Of a DNA stretch of 64,000 bases, positions 23,622 through 33,900 are shown in pieces. Made by a program: the position numbers and the translations under genes. Position 1 is the stretch's first letter, and each line of letters opens with the position of its first letter. The notes beneath the pieces were generated by a model. That model worked only from the letters and a program-made list of their open reading frames with translations, was not told the DNA's origin and did not search any database. The stretch spans positions 37,570,035 through 37,634,034 of the forward strand of contig NC_030383.2 in assembly GCF_001625215.2 (NCBI RefSeq). Direction: 5' to 3'. The DNA is from Daucus carota subsp. sativus. Its lineage: Eukaryota; Streptophyta; Magnoliopsida; Apiales; Apiaceae.

Positions 23622-24117
23622 ATGGCATCAATATCTCCTCTACAAGCTTTCTTTTCGACAAATTCAGCAAAGCAGTGTGGATGTTTAGGTACTCGATCAA
23701 CATTTCTGGGCTCGAATGCCTCTTTGTCCCGGAACAGAATTGAGAACAAGAAGAATAGATCTTTGACGGTTGTGGCAGCGGTTGGAGACGTGTCAGCTGA
23801 TGGAACTGTCTATCTCATCGCTGGTGCTGCTGCCGTGGCATTGCTGGGAACCGCTTTTCCCATCTTGTTCTCACGCAAAGACCTGTAAATTGAATTTTCT
23901 TTTCATTTGATTAATATTCTGCTGCTTGATTCAGGTCTTTTCTTAGCATTAAGAGTCGTGTTTTGTGTTCGTTTGCAGGTGCCCTGAATGTGATGGTGCT
24001 GGTTTTGTGCGGAAAGGAGGGGCTGCATTGAGGGCTAATGCTGCCCGGAAGGATCAAGTTCAGATTGTTTGTGCTAATTGCAATGGTCTTGGCAAGATTA
24101 ACCAAGTTGATAAATAG
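23622..24117 (+). CDS. Small plastid-type membrane protein with two DnaJ-type CxxC motifs (copy 2)
   Basis: Exons 23622-23884 and 23979-24117 give 133 aa with the same intron position and phase as copy 1 (3474-3969). Changes are confined to the presumed transit peptide (His14 to Asn, Ser22 to Leu, Val33 to Ala). The membrane segment (about 62-83) and both cysteine pairs (C89/C92, C119/C122) are identical. That pattern fits purifying selection on the mature part. Function is inferred only from the half DnaJ-type zinc finger and the plastid-like N-terminus. Confidence 0.85.
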
Positions 24118-24696
24118 GCCTAGTTTCGAAATCCTGTACTGAGCTTCTGAAAATAATCTCTGTTGATGTCTAAGAAATTTGTGTGCGATCGCTGCGCAAG
24201 AATATGTATTGTGTAATTGTATGGTCTTCTCTATTTTCCGAGAGATGACATTGATATCTTTTTACTTGATGATCAAGGATGATTCAACTTTGGTTTCAGT
24301 TCTGCAGTAAACTGGTCATCCATGGTTATCAAATCAGAAATATTACCTTGTTAATCAAATATTTATTTATGATTCTGCTTCACATTATAGTTGATACATT
24401 CAATCGGAATAACAGATTTACTAATTATACTGGAGAACTTAAAGACTTTATTTTTTTGTCAGAATGGACTTAAAGACTTTAAAATTTACTAAATGTACAT
24501 TCTTATCCGCAAGAGAATCAATTGCAGAGGAATGTGAAGTTAAAAGGATACCAATAGCCCATAACAACGATACCGAGTCGATGTTAGGCGTGTGTTTTGC
24601 TCAGTTTCCTGAGAAAGAGTTGCTTGGCACTTTTCTTTCTTTATAATCAGACTTGTCGAAGGGCACATCTGACCGTGGACTTCCAGGAGATTCATA
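24118..24696. other. Shared 3' flank, copy 2
   Basis: Noncoding; aligns with about 3970-4555 of copy 1 up to the insertion point of the Mutator-like element. Confidence 0.55.
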
Positions 24697-24706
24697 TAGC
24701 AGTATT

Positions 24707-25787
24707 GGGTTAAATGGCGTTTTGGTCACTCAACTGATCGGAAACTTGCAATTGGGTCATCCAACTCAAAAAACTGTCAGTCACATCATTATACTCTTAA
24801 AAATTTTCATTCAGGTCACTGGCCGTTACACTCCGTTAAAAATTTGACGGAAAGCTGACTAAGCGTCGTGACTTGGCTTAAATAAATCCACTGTGGTATG
24901 TACAGTCAGCTGAAGTGGCATTTTGGTCACTGAACTGACTACAAACTTGCAATCGGGTCATCAAACTCAAAAAACTTTCATTTAAGTCACTTATCATAAT
25001 ATTCGTTAGAAATTGAAAAAAGAAAGAATTGAAAGCTATCATGCAGCACCTTTTTTGATCTCTTGAAAATTTCGAAACTTATTAGCAAATGAAACCAATA
25101 AACACACATAAAATCATTAAATTTCTTATGGAATTTTCCACAATGACCAAAAATTAATAAAAATGACAATAGATTTTTAAGTTTGAAGTTTTTCGAAAAT
25201 GGCCTTAAAATAGGATTAAATATCAAAGTGGTCACTGAAGTGGAGGTCATATATCATTTTGCTCATTAATCTTAACGGGATCACATTTCAATTATTAAAG
25301 TCATAATAAATATCAATCAAGTAACTCCAAATTTTAGTCCAAGGAGTAAAAATATTATTTATAGAGTTTGACACATTATTTTTGATAATATATTTATATT
25401 TTATCAATTTATTTACTATTTATTTTTAAGAGAGAAAAAAAAGGTGCTGCATGATAACTTTTAATTCTTTCTTTTTTTTCAATTTCTAACGGATATTATG
25501 ATAGTGACCTAAATGAAAGTTTTTTGAGTTTGATGACCCGATTGCAAATTTGTAGTCAGTTGAGTGACCAAAATGCCACTTTAGCTGACTGTACATACCA
25601 CCGTGGATTTATTTAAGCCAAGTCACGACGCTTAGTCAGCTTTCCGTCAAATTTTTAACGGAGTGTAACGGCCAGTGATCTGAATGAAAATTTTTAAGAG
25701 TTTAATGATGTGACTGACAGCTTTTTGAGTTGGATGACCCAATTGCAAGTTTCCGGTCAGTTGAGTGACCAAAACGCCATTTAACCC
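24707..25787. mobile_element. Foldback Mutator-like element with 10-bp target duplication
   Basis: 1081 bp. It begins GGGTTAAATGGCGTTTTGG and ends with the inverse. The two arms, each about 345 bp, are nearly identical inverted copies running in to the GCAGCACCTTTTTT words near 25050 and 25450. Each arm contains two diverged versions of a TTTTGGTCACTCAACTGA...CTCAAAAAACT unit. TAGCAGTATT stands on both sides (24697-24706 and 25788-25797) and only once in copy 1 near 4555. The 9-10-bp target duplication and long arms fit non-autonomous Mutator-like elements. No transposase. Confidence 0.88.
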
Positions 25788-25831
25788 TAGCAGTATTCTT
25801 TCTGTAGTTTGGACTTTGGAGTACCATTGTA

Positions 25832-26066
25832 CTCCTCCGTCCTTTTTTACTTGTCACTTTGACTTTTTACACGTAACTTAAGGTGAGTAAAAATCATAAT
25901 TCCGCTCATCATTTTTAAATTTTTTTTTTTGGTGAATAAAAATATAAACCATAAATTTTAATTCAGAGAAAGAAAATTTTAAAAATAATAAGAAGAAGTA
26001 TGTTTTTTAATCACCTTAAGTTACGTGCAAAAAGTCAAAGTGACAAGTAAAAAAGGACGGAGGTAG
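25832..26066. mobile_element. Stowaway MITE in copy 2
   Basis: 235 bp with CTCCTCCGTCC and GGACGGAGGTAG ends and long inverted arms (TTACTTGTCACTTTGACTTTT / inverse), TA on both sides. It is absent from the matching place in copy 1 (about 4592). Noncoding. Confidence 0.85.
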
Positions 26067-26461
26067 TATTTTATTTATTTGGCTTTTCTGGATTTTTTTT
26101 TCACTAATTATAGAGGCGCCTGTATCTGTTTTATAAACTCTTCAGAAATCGATGCGGCCAAGGTGAAAATTATATATAGAGGTAGCCAGTCCAAAAAATA
26201 CAAATGATACTAGCATATATCCAGCAAAAAAAAAAAAGCATTAAACGTGAAAAATTTTAGGATGAAGTAATTTTTCGTCGAAAGATACTGTAGCAGCCCC
26301 TGTGTATATATCAAAAATTTAGGATTAAGTTTTCGAACACTTTTTTTTTCACTGAACGCTACATGTATGTTAGGGTATATAGTATACGTTTAAAAGGTTT
26401 TTTCTTTATTGAGACGGTCGGCGGTTGCTCATAACTGTAAAATTGTAATAGAAGATTTAAA
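26067..26461. other. End of duplicated block copy 2
   Basis: Aligns with about 4593-4987 of copy 1 (CTAGCATATAT, AACGCTACATGTATGT and ATTGTAATA words in the same order), then similarity stops near 26461. Noncoding. Confidence 0.55.
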
Positions 26462-28110
26462 CCATTTAGTTTACACCAAGATCTCGAACCGAGCTGACGG
26501 AGTATCCCGGACGAAACGCGTACGACTGTGGTTTAGCCGCTAGCGAAAAAAGAACGGGAAACAGTAATACATGACTAATTATTCCGGACTACTATTGACT
26601 TTAATCGATAGTGTTTGTGTCCCTCTCAGACCCACATTCATTCCGGTGATTCCAGGCCGCCACATCATCTCTTGATATACATGTCTTAATTTACAAACCG
26701 TCGTCCCACAAGTCCAGGGTCGATCGTCTTCTTACAACTCTATCAAAAATATTATCACAGCACAAAGTACAAAATCATATGTTACAAAGAAAACCAACTT
26801 CACCCTCGCCTCAGGAACACTCCAACGAATCCTTCTCCTAACTTCCATGTCGCGCCTTTTTCTTGCACTCGCTGTCACTCGCATCCAGGCTGTTCTTCGG
26901 ATATGTGTCATGTTCAATCTTTATTGTTTACAGATTATAAACAGATATGAGCAATTAAATGCTCAGTCAGTCCACCGAATCATTTGAAATCAACTCAACA
27001 ATATTTACATAACGAGTTCAACAATACCATAATCAAAGCATATTTACAAGAAGAGCTGCAAATATATACACAACGAGTTTATGAAATAACCTTTCTGGTC
27101 TTCCATCTTGGCAGCATCACTATACGACTCTATCGCCACCATTTCGCGAATACCGTGCTCTTATGACACCTCCGCAGTCTGATCGCAACTACAAGAAGGC
27201 ACCACACACCTCTGATGTCGTTTTCAACCCTTAAACTGTCTCATTTTGTAAATAATAAATAATTCTCTTCTCTTCTACGAATAGAGATTACTCGTTTTAA
27301 CCAGTTCACAGGAGTTTTCCCGAGTACAAGAAATTCTCTTCTCTTCCCTTCATATGCGAAAAATGCACCATTCTTTTAACAATTTGAAAATTTCTTTTGA
27401 TCACACGTGAATTAAATAGTGTGAATGAATATCACAATAAAAATATATACATTGCACAGGAATCTTGGCTATTTTAGAATATAAAGTAGGTTGAAGTTTT
27501 TTTTAAAAAAATAAAAATATCACCATCACGAAAATACAACAGCACTTTGGAGAAATGAATGAAACTATTGGTAAATGAATATAACGAGTTGTTGCAAAAT
27601 TCGAGAAAATATAATTAATTCTAGGGTGTAGCAAGGCTCAAAGAGAATGTGTTACAATCTGCTAAATATGTAGGTTTATCAGAAATTAGAATAAAATTAA
27701 CCATCTATTGACAACAAAGACTAACATGAACAATAGGTCGGTCCTAGCCATGATTTAGAATTTCTTCTATCAGATTATAGAGAAACATCAATTATCTAAG
27801 GGTGTTGAGCTCTGATCAAGTCTTCGAGAACAACGTTTAGCTTCGGCATCGAAATTATATTTAAGAAAAAAATATTCGGACGGAAGTTCATTCTACAATT
27901 CAATCAAACACAAGATATGTCACATAAAAGTAAAGATAAGAGTGAACTTGCATGTATGTCTTCGAATTAAAATATATGCCTCCGAATTAAAAGGTTACAC
28001 TTGCCTCCTGTCTGCTAAATATTTTTTTACACATAAAGCATTTTAATATCTTTTCAGAATAAAAATTTCGAATGTCTATCCTCAATATTATACTATAACT
28101 TATAACTTAT
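26462..28110. other. Unassigned spacer
   Basis: Mixed-composition DNA with no gene I can support. The first 900 bases are richer in GC than the surroundings (for example CCCGGACGAAACGCGTACGACTG cut short near 26505-26527) and may be worn LTR retrotransposon sequence, but no LTR ends, primer site or coding motif was found. Confidence 0.35.
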
Positions 28111-28420
28111 ACTAGTCTATACCCCGTGCGAAGCACGGGCGACCATATTATTTCTATTTTATTATTTGTAAGCTTAATATCATTTTCTTGTGTTTTATTA
28201 TTAATTTAATATAATGGTATTAAATTATATTAACTGTTTGGTTATATTCACTTTTGAAAGTTTGTCTTGTACATTATTTTTCTATATTATAAAATATTTT
28301 TAAGCATAATAAAGAAGCACAAAGCCAATACGATTGAGTGATAACATGAATAGCTTAATGATTGATCACAATCATTTACAAATCATCCAAATATAAACAT
28401 ATCTACTAATTATTACTTAC

Positions 28421-28534
28421 ATTATGCTCAATTTCAGATACATAAATGGTGCAACGAATACTTTCGTCTCTTTGAGGCTTAAAAGTTTTTTCACTTATCT
28501 GCTTCCTTCCCCGGTTGAAGTTAGTTCTTCTCTG
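28421..28534 (-). pseudogene. Captured exon of a CID-type RNA-binding protein gene
   Basis: Minus-strand exon of 38 codons with an acceptor (TTTCAG) before it and a donor (GTAAGT) after it. It reads RRTNFNRGRKQ and then IRCTIYVSEIEHN. This matches the arginine-rich stretch and the start of the first RNA-recognition motif of the plant CID8-CID13 proteins, which bind poly(A)-binding protein through a PAM2 motif (family pattern RRRNNFNQGRRR... VRRTVYVSDID). Only this exon is present, so it is a fragment picked up by the Helitron rather than a working gene. Confidence 0.65.
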
Positions 28535-28909
28535 CTGAAACAAAATTCCAAAACTAAGATATAAATCATATTGACATTGTAAAAATAAAGCTTATGGATG
28601 TATAATTTGTTATTCAGTATAGTTTTTTTGGACATCAGAAACGGGGGCATTGACCCAAAAGAGAAAGCACAAACTCACAAAATTACAGCATATGACAACC
28701 TCACATAGAATTTCTATTCACATATACCTGTTAAAGATTACAACCATCTGCCAAATGTAGTGTAACGGCCTAGATAATTACGTATTTGTTTCATGTTTAC
28801 CACTAATTCACACAATTAGCTTTTGACTTTATGTAAAACATGAAGTTTGTCCGGAACAAAAAACACAATAAGAAAATCAAGGCATAAAAATAACACCCAA
28901 AAAAATTAC

Positions 28910-29300
28910 CTCATCCAGAAGTTGCAGATGATATTTATTTATATGAAGGTCAAATAACAAAATAAAGTAACCATCTAATCCTAGATACTTTGTTATTGCA
29001 GCATCACTTTCCCATGATTCACTCTCGAAACCAAACATGGAGTTAAACCAACCCGAAGGAATCTTTCCAGGAACAGAGGATTTCTGGTTCCTAAACTCCG
29101 ACATCTACAATAAACAAATTTGCACAACAGAATCATAAGCCTCTACCACTCTTACAAAAGTCAAATGGCCTAATAAAAAGAGAAGCATTTACCTGATTAA
29201 AATCAAGAATATGTGACTGATATCGAGTTCGATCTCCTTTGCCACATTTGATGTCAGTTGAGACATCATCAAACTGTCCGAAACCTGGAACTGACAAATG
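28910..29300 (-). pseudogene. Two captured exons of an unidentified gene
   Basis: Minus-strand exons 29193 to about 29300 (reads FDDVSTDIKCGKGDRTRYQS, ending LDFNQ) and 28910-29104 (65 codons, includes GKIPSGWFNSMFGFESESWE and ITKYLGLDG), joined in phase by a GT-AG intron. I do not recognise the family. Lack of stops and clean borders indicates real exons, probably from a second host gene caught by the same Helitron. The upstream part is lost at the copia junction. Confidence 0.5.
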
Positions 29301-29358
29301 CCTGGTCTGGATATGGTTCCGAAACTTCCTGCTGGATTTGGATGTGGTTCCTAATCTG
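29301..29358 (+). pseudogene. Copia RNase H fragment, left of the nested insertion
   Basis: Plus-strand reading frame VWIWFRNFLLDLDVVPNL is typical of the RNase H region of copia polyproteins. It continues in the same frame at 41464 on the other side of the Sirevirus-like element. 29354-29358 (ATCTG) is the left target-site duplication. Confidence 0.65.
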
Positions 29359-29928
29359 TGTTAGGTCCTATTAACTCACTATATAAGATGATATAGTGAT
29401 CACAATATGTAACACAGTATGACAATATAAGAGATTGAAAACAATAAACTCTTATTCACAAAGCTTGAATGGTTACAAAAACTCTCTCAGTGATTTATAT
29501 TTTATCACTAAGAGCTGCTAGGGTTCTTAACAATGTACTCTATTTCTCAACTCTTATAGAATAACCCTAATCTGTGTTTATATAGACACAGTTACAAAAT
29601 CAATCTCTGATTTGATATCCTATAAATCAGCTATGTATTCTATCAATCAAAGATTGCTCCAGTTTTCTGTTTAGTTTCCATAGTCAGCAAATCACTCCTC
29701 AGCTTCTATCCTTCCTTGAAGTATATCCGCTTCTGAGCTCTTTCCACGTGTAAACTCTGACGAGTCTTGACTATGTAAACTCTGATCAGACTTTATCAAA
29801 CTCTGGTCAGACTTTACTAAACTCTGATCAGCTTCATCAAACTCTGATCAGCTTCCAGTTTAAACTCTGATGACTCCTGTTCTAAAACAAACTTTAAGAA
29901 CATTAGTAATCATCAATTATATCTAACA
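29359..29928 (-). repeat. 3' LTR of the Sirevirus-like element
   Basis: 570 bp, TGTTAGGTCC to ATATCTAACA. Contains a cluster (29752-29870) of AAACTCTGA words and CTGATCAG palindromes. Appears identical to 40889-41458. Confidence 0.95.
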
Positions 29929-29940
29929 ATCTCCCCCAAC
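29929..29940 (-). promoter_or_regulatory. Polypurine tract
   Basis: GTTGGGGGAGAT on the minus strand, directly before the 3' LTR; the expected primer for plus-strand DNA synthesis. Confidence 0.85.
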
Positions 29941-30057
29941 TTGTGCATAAATGAGTTATGTGCAAGTTAACAGATAATTGATGATGTCAAAACAGATAAG
30001 TCAAATGCAACAGAGTTTAGCTATATAACAGAAAACTTTTTAAAACTTACAGATACT

Positions 30058-33000
30058 TTACTCCTTAGCTTCATAGACACCATTTGCTGTCTTTAGATAC
30101 CCTCTGATGAGTTCTCTTTCAGCTTCTTCAAGTACTGTAATCATCTGTCTCTTGATCTCTCTAAGCTCTGGATCTGAAACTCCAGTTTGATAAATTGCAG
30201 CTCTGAGATCATATATCTTATTTCTTCTCAAGTCTCTATCCAGCCTGATATTGTAAGCTTTATCAGACTCTTCATTAAATGCAAGAGTTCTGATTCCAGC
30301 TATTGTCACTATTTTTGCTGAATTTTTCTTCATCTCAACCAGCTGTCCTTTATGATTGAGGTATTTAGGAATAAAAGGTCCAGCATTTTTGTTTCCTGTA
30401 ATACCCATCTTTCTTCTGATTTGATCTTTGAGCAGATTGGAGATGTGTTGGCATGACTTGTTCTTTACAAGAAATATGTGTGAGACATATCTCAATTCCT
30501 CCCAGTGTTTAGCATAGAGATCAGCTTCAATTACTCTAAACACTGTTCCATCAGACATGAAGTAGATAAGAATATTATCTCCTCTGTCATTTTTCACCAG
30601 CAGGACTGAATCTAATTTATCCATTTTTTCTTGTAATGCTCCAATCTTGGGAGCACATAGAGATGAGGGGTCTGTAGACATTGATCCTATACTCTGATCA
30701 AATTTCTCATATTTAGATCCCAGCCCTCCTTTATCTCTTCCTGCTTTACGATGAGAGATTGGTTGAATTGAGCCCTTTTCAAAGCTTATCTCAGTCATCA
30801 GACTAGGCTTTGCAAATCCAGCTAATGGAGTAGTTGTTGGTTTGAACACAGCTTGAGCTTTGTCAGAGGTTGTGTCTTTCTTTGCTTTCTTATTAACTTG
30901 AGCTGTGTCAGAGGTTAATTTTTGTTGTTGTGATTCTGCAACATGAGCTTTGTCAGAGATTGCAGCTTCTGATTTCTTTTCCTTTACAACTTGATCTTTG
31001 TCAGAGGTTGTAGATTTCTTCAGAGTGAATCCTCTCTCAAGATGTTCATCAACTTTGCTTTTGCCTTTAGATGTATACTCATCCTCAGAGTATATCTTTT
31101 TGACAGACAAACTCTGATCAGCAACAGTGGCTTCCTTAATCAGTATCCCCTTTTCCTTTGGTTTGACAGTTGATTTTGCAGGCTTCTGGATTTTTCCTGA
31201 CTTTATTGCTTCAGCATGTTCTTTCTTTAGTTCTTCTTCTTCTGCAGCAATCAACTCCAAATCCAAATTGGCTTCTGGATTTTCATGTTCAAAAATCAAT
31301 CTAGCAAGCTCTTCATCAGTCATGGGTTTGTCTGATCCAGTCACTGGTCTTTGCTTAGATCCAGATGTGAAATTATGTGTTGGAGCAGACTTTGTGCTTT
31401 GCTTAGACTGTTTCTGACTGTCAGAGTTTGAAACTCTTCCTCCAGTCCCTGATTGAAATCTCTTGTGCTTTGTGAAATCATCAACATCATCATCATCATC
31501 TTTCTTCTTTCTCTTCAGAGTTTGAGTAGTAGACTTGCATTTGACTTTAGCTACTCTCTCCCCCTTTTTGACATCATCCTCATCAGGAATCAGTATTGAT
31601 GTGATCAGAGAAAGTGAAGATTGGATGGCTTCAAGCTGCTTGGACATCTTCTCTTGAGTTGATTCAATGATGGTCATCCTCTTGTCCAGGGATTCATTTG
31701 CAGATACCAGCTTCTGAACATTATCTTTCAGAGGTAGAAGAGTTCTTTTCTTCTCCATGTCATTTGTCTCCTTGATATTAGCCACTTCTGTTCTGAGACC
31801 ATCTATTGATTTAGATGTCTGGGCATGAGCAGGATGAAATGTCTTCAGATAGAGAATTGTGCCTTTGAGGCTTGACATAACATCAGAGTTTGAAATTTTA
31901 TTCTCTGCCATAGATAAGAATTCTTCAGCTTTAGTTGGCTCCAGAGAATGCTGGTGGCTCAGCCAGAGTTTCTCCCATACTTCATTTGGTGGATCAACCT
32001 GAAGATCCCTGGGAAGTGGCTCAGAGTCTGTGTTCAGAGTTTGTAGCCTGGCATTATACTGGCTGGTAGACTCCCACTTTTGTTGTAGATGTGACTGAGG
32101 AACTTCATTATCATCTTCATCATTGTCATCATCTGAACTTTCATCATCCTCATCATTATCAGATGCAGGATCAGCAACTTTCTCAATAGTATCTTGAGCA
32201 GATTTTTCTTGAGCTTCAGACTGTGATTTGCTAGGCTCTTCACCAGCCTGAGCAAGAGACTGTAGAGCTTCCATAGCTACTTTGTCAGATTCATCAACTA
32301 CATCAGACTTGTAGTTTTCTGGAGCTGTATCATGAACAATGGCATCCTCAGGAATTTTCATTGGAGAATGAGGAATTGGAGTGGAGGGGCCATGATCAGA
32401 TAATGGAGTTTGAGGATCAGACATTTTTGCTCGAGCTTCAGTTGTAACTGGTTCATCACACCTTATTTCTTCATCTACTTCAGAGGATGTAGTAGATGCT
32501 GTAGCACCATCAGAGATTGGAACAGCCTGAAGAGGATGCACCATCAGAGCTTGAGAAGATTCTGGAAGTGTAGTAGATGGTGCTTGCTCTTCCTCAAGAG
32601 TAAAATCTGTGATTTCTTTTATGGGCACTCTTGTCCTATTAGCCTTGTTAGCCCTTCTTTTGAATCTTGCTGGCTTTGTTTGAGGACTGGTCTGTATATT
32701 TTCAGAGTTTGTTGCAGGAGATGGTTCAGAGTTTATTGCATGTGCAGGTTCAAGATCATCATAATCATAGGCTGCAACCAGTCTCCTTCTTTTCTGCTTT
32801 TGAGGAGAAGCAGCTTCAGTGTTGACTGGAATGTCAGAGTTTGCTTGGGTCTCAGAGTTTACTTGAGCCTCAGAGTTTAAATGAGCCTCAGAGTTTACTG
32901 GCTCATCAGTGTTTGTCTGCACATCAGAGTTTGCTTTCAGAACATGTGTAGTAACAGAGGTTCTTGTTCTTTTGGCAGTGGAGGGGGCTGCATCAGACTT

Positions 33001-33900
33001 TGTAGCCTTTTTAGGCCTGGATCCAGAAGTTCTGGGGTGTTTGGGGATTGTAGGAGAGACTGGAGGTTGAGGCTGTTGTGGTTGTGGTTGTTGTTGTACT
33101 GGGGGCATGTCCATTCTAGCTCTAACTTGAGCTGGAATTAGAAGAGGTCTCTGAATTGGATACTTCTCATCCTTGGAGATGAGGTCCTTAAACACTCTTT
33201 TATGAAGCCTGAATGGCTTGATCTCATCAACAACATCAAAATCTACCTCACCAACAGTAGCATTAAACAGTAATTGACAGAATCTTGAGAAATATATGAC
33301 TTGTCTATTCTCATGCATTCTTTCACCAATATTTCTAAGAACTAATCTACCAAAACCAAAATTAGTAGAGTAGATCAGAGAATACCCAATCTGCAGCATG
33401 TCCATTGGTATGGCATCCCAGTTTGTAGACTTCTTTTGAAATGCCCTAGTGATGCAGTCGAAGAAGAAACTCCATTCCCTTCTGAGCCCTGGGCGCTTCA
33501 GTTGTCCCAATTTGTCAAGCGATTCACTGTAGCCCAAATCAGTCATCATTGTTCTCAGATTTGCATCTCCATTAGTGATATAAGCAATGTCGATCTCTGG
33601 TAGGTTAAATGCTGTTCTGACTGTGGCTGGAGTGACAAAATACTCCTCCCCTTCATATGAAAACACAATTGATGGTGATCCATCTTCACCACCATTGTCA
33701 TACTTACCCGTCCTCCAAAAATTGATGATTTGGCTTCCTGAGAGTCTGGCAGGAGCGGTAAGAGCGGTAGCAATGGCACTCTGTGCAAGAAATTGCTGCA
33801 TGGGATGATAATCCCTTGGAGCGTCGGCAGTGTTTAGAATGGCAGCATGGTTATTGGTAACAAATTCCACACCTGCAAAGATGAATGCTGTAGTGGCCAT
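30058..33900 (-). CDS. Extra ORF downstream of pol (Sirevirus 'env-like' position)
   Basis: From the ATG at 33900 (MATTAFIFAGVEF) the frame is open for 1280 aa; it stays open 65 codons further upstream to 34095. The first ~270 residues look globular (GSQIINFWRTGKYDN, FSRFCQLLFNATVGEVDF). The rest is low-complexity and charged: a Pro/Gln stretch, many Asn-Ser-Glu/Asp repeats, an acidic run (SDDDNDEDDNE), then Lys-rich and coiled-coil-like parts. I see no signal peptide, clear membrane span or viral glycoprotein feature, so 'envelope-like' describes position only. It is the third gene of the element and its function is unknown. An intact frame of this length suggests recent selection or youth. 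Confidence 0.8.
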   Translation of the reverse strand: MATTAFIFAGVEFVTNNHAAILNTADAPRDYHPMQQFLAQSAIATALTAPARLSGSQIINFWRTGKYDNGGEDGSPSIVFSYEGEEYFVTPATVRTAFNLPEIDIAYITNGDANLRTMMTDLGYSESLDKLGQLKRPGLRREWSFFFDCITRAFQKKSTNWDAIPMDMLQIGYSLIYSTNFGFGRLVLRNIGERMHENRQVIYFSRFCQLLFNATVGEVDFDVVDEIKPFRLHKRVFKDLISKDEKYPIQRPLLIPAQVRARMDMPPVQQQPQPQQPQPPVSPTIPKHPRTSGSRPKKATKSDAAPSTAKRTRTSVTTHVLKANSDVQTNTDEPVNSEAHLNSEAQVNSETQANSDIPVNTEAASPQKQKRRRLVAAYDYDDLEPAHAINSEPSPATNSENIQTSPQTKPARFKRRANKANRTRVPIKEITDFTLEEEQAPSTTLPESSQALMVHPLQAVPISDGATASTTSSEVDEEIRCDEPVTTEARAKMSDPQTPLSDHGPSTPIPHSPMKIPEDAIVHDTAPENYKSDVVDESDKVAMEALQSLAQAGEEPSKSQSEAQEKSAQDTIEKVADPASDNDEDDESSDDDNDEDDNEVPQSHLQQKWESTSQYNARLQTLNTDSEPLPRDLQVDPPNEVWEKLWLSHQHSLEPTKAEEFLSMAENKISNSDVMSSLKGTILYLKTFHPAHAQTSKSIDGLRTEVANIKETNDMEKKRTLLPLKDNVQKLVSANESLDKRMTIIESTQEKMSKQLEAIQSSLSLITSILIPDEDDVKKGERVAKVKCKSTTQTLKRKKKDDDDDVDDFTKHKRFQSGTGGRVSNSDSQKQSKQSTKSAPTHNFTSGSKQRPVTGSDKPMTDEELARLIFEHENPEANLDLELIAAEEEELKKEHAEAIKSGKIQKPAKSTVKPKEKGILIKEATVADQSLSVKKIYSEDEYTSKGKSKVDEHLERGFTLKKSTTSDKDQVVKEKKSEAAISDKAHVAESQQQKLTSDTAQVNKKAKKDTTSDKAQAVFKPTTTPLAGFAKPSLMTEISFEKGSIQPISHRKAGRDKGGLGSKYEKFDQSIGSMSTDPSSLCAPKIGALQEKMDKLDSVLLVKNDRGDNILIYFMSDGTVFRVIEADLYAKHWEELRYVSHIFLVKNKSCQHISNLLKDQIRRKMGITGNKNAGPFIPKYLNHKGQLVEMKKNSAKIVTIAGIRTLAFNEESDKAYNIRLDRDLRRNKIYDLRAAIYQTGVSDPELREIKRQMITVLEEAERELIRGYLKTANGVYEAKE

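Larger units (their letters stand above)
28111..29300 (-). mobile_element. Helitron, minus strand, 3' end with captured gene exons
   Basis: On the minus strand CCCGTGC-TTC-GCACGGG (hairpin, 28123-28139) is followed after six bases by ACTAG and T (28111-28116), a textbook plant Helitron 3' end. Inside lie at least three exon-like pieces with intact splice borders (28421-28534, 28910-29104, 29193 to about 29300). The 5' end is not seen; near 29300 the element is broken by an older copia element. Confidence 0.7.

Noticed and set aside
26732..26917. Arg-rich minus-strand frame
   Set aside because: No domain, no splice or start context, and surrounded by probable retroelement debris.
33065..33110. 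Pro/Gln repeat coding stretch in the extra ORF as a separate minisatellite
   Set aside because: It is a short low-complexity coding run within the open frame, without unit structure beyond codons.
32410..33141. Cys-rich plus-strand frames opposite the extra ORF
   Set aside because: They are mirror images of the Ser/Glu/Lys-rich coding strand (Asp/Ser codon bias) without any recognisable motif.
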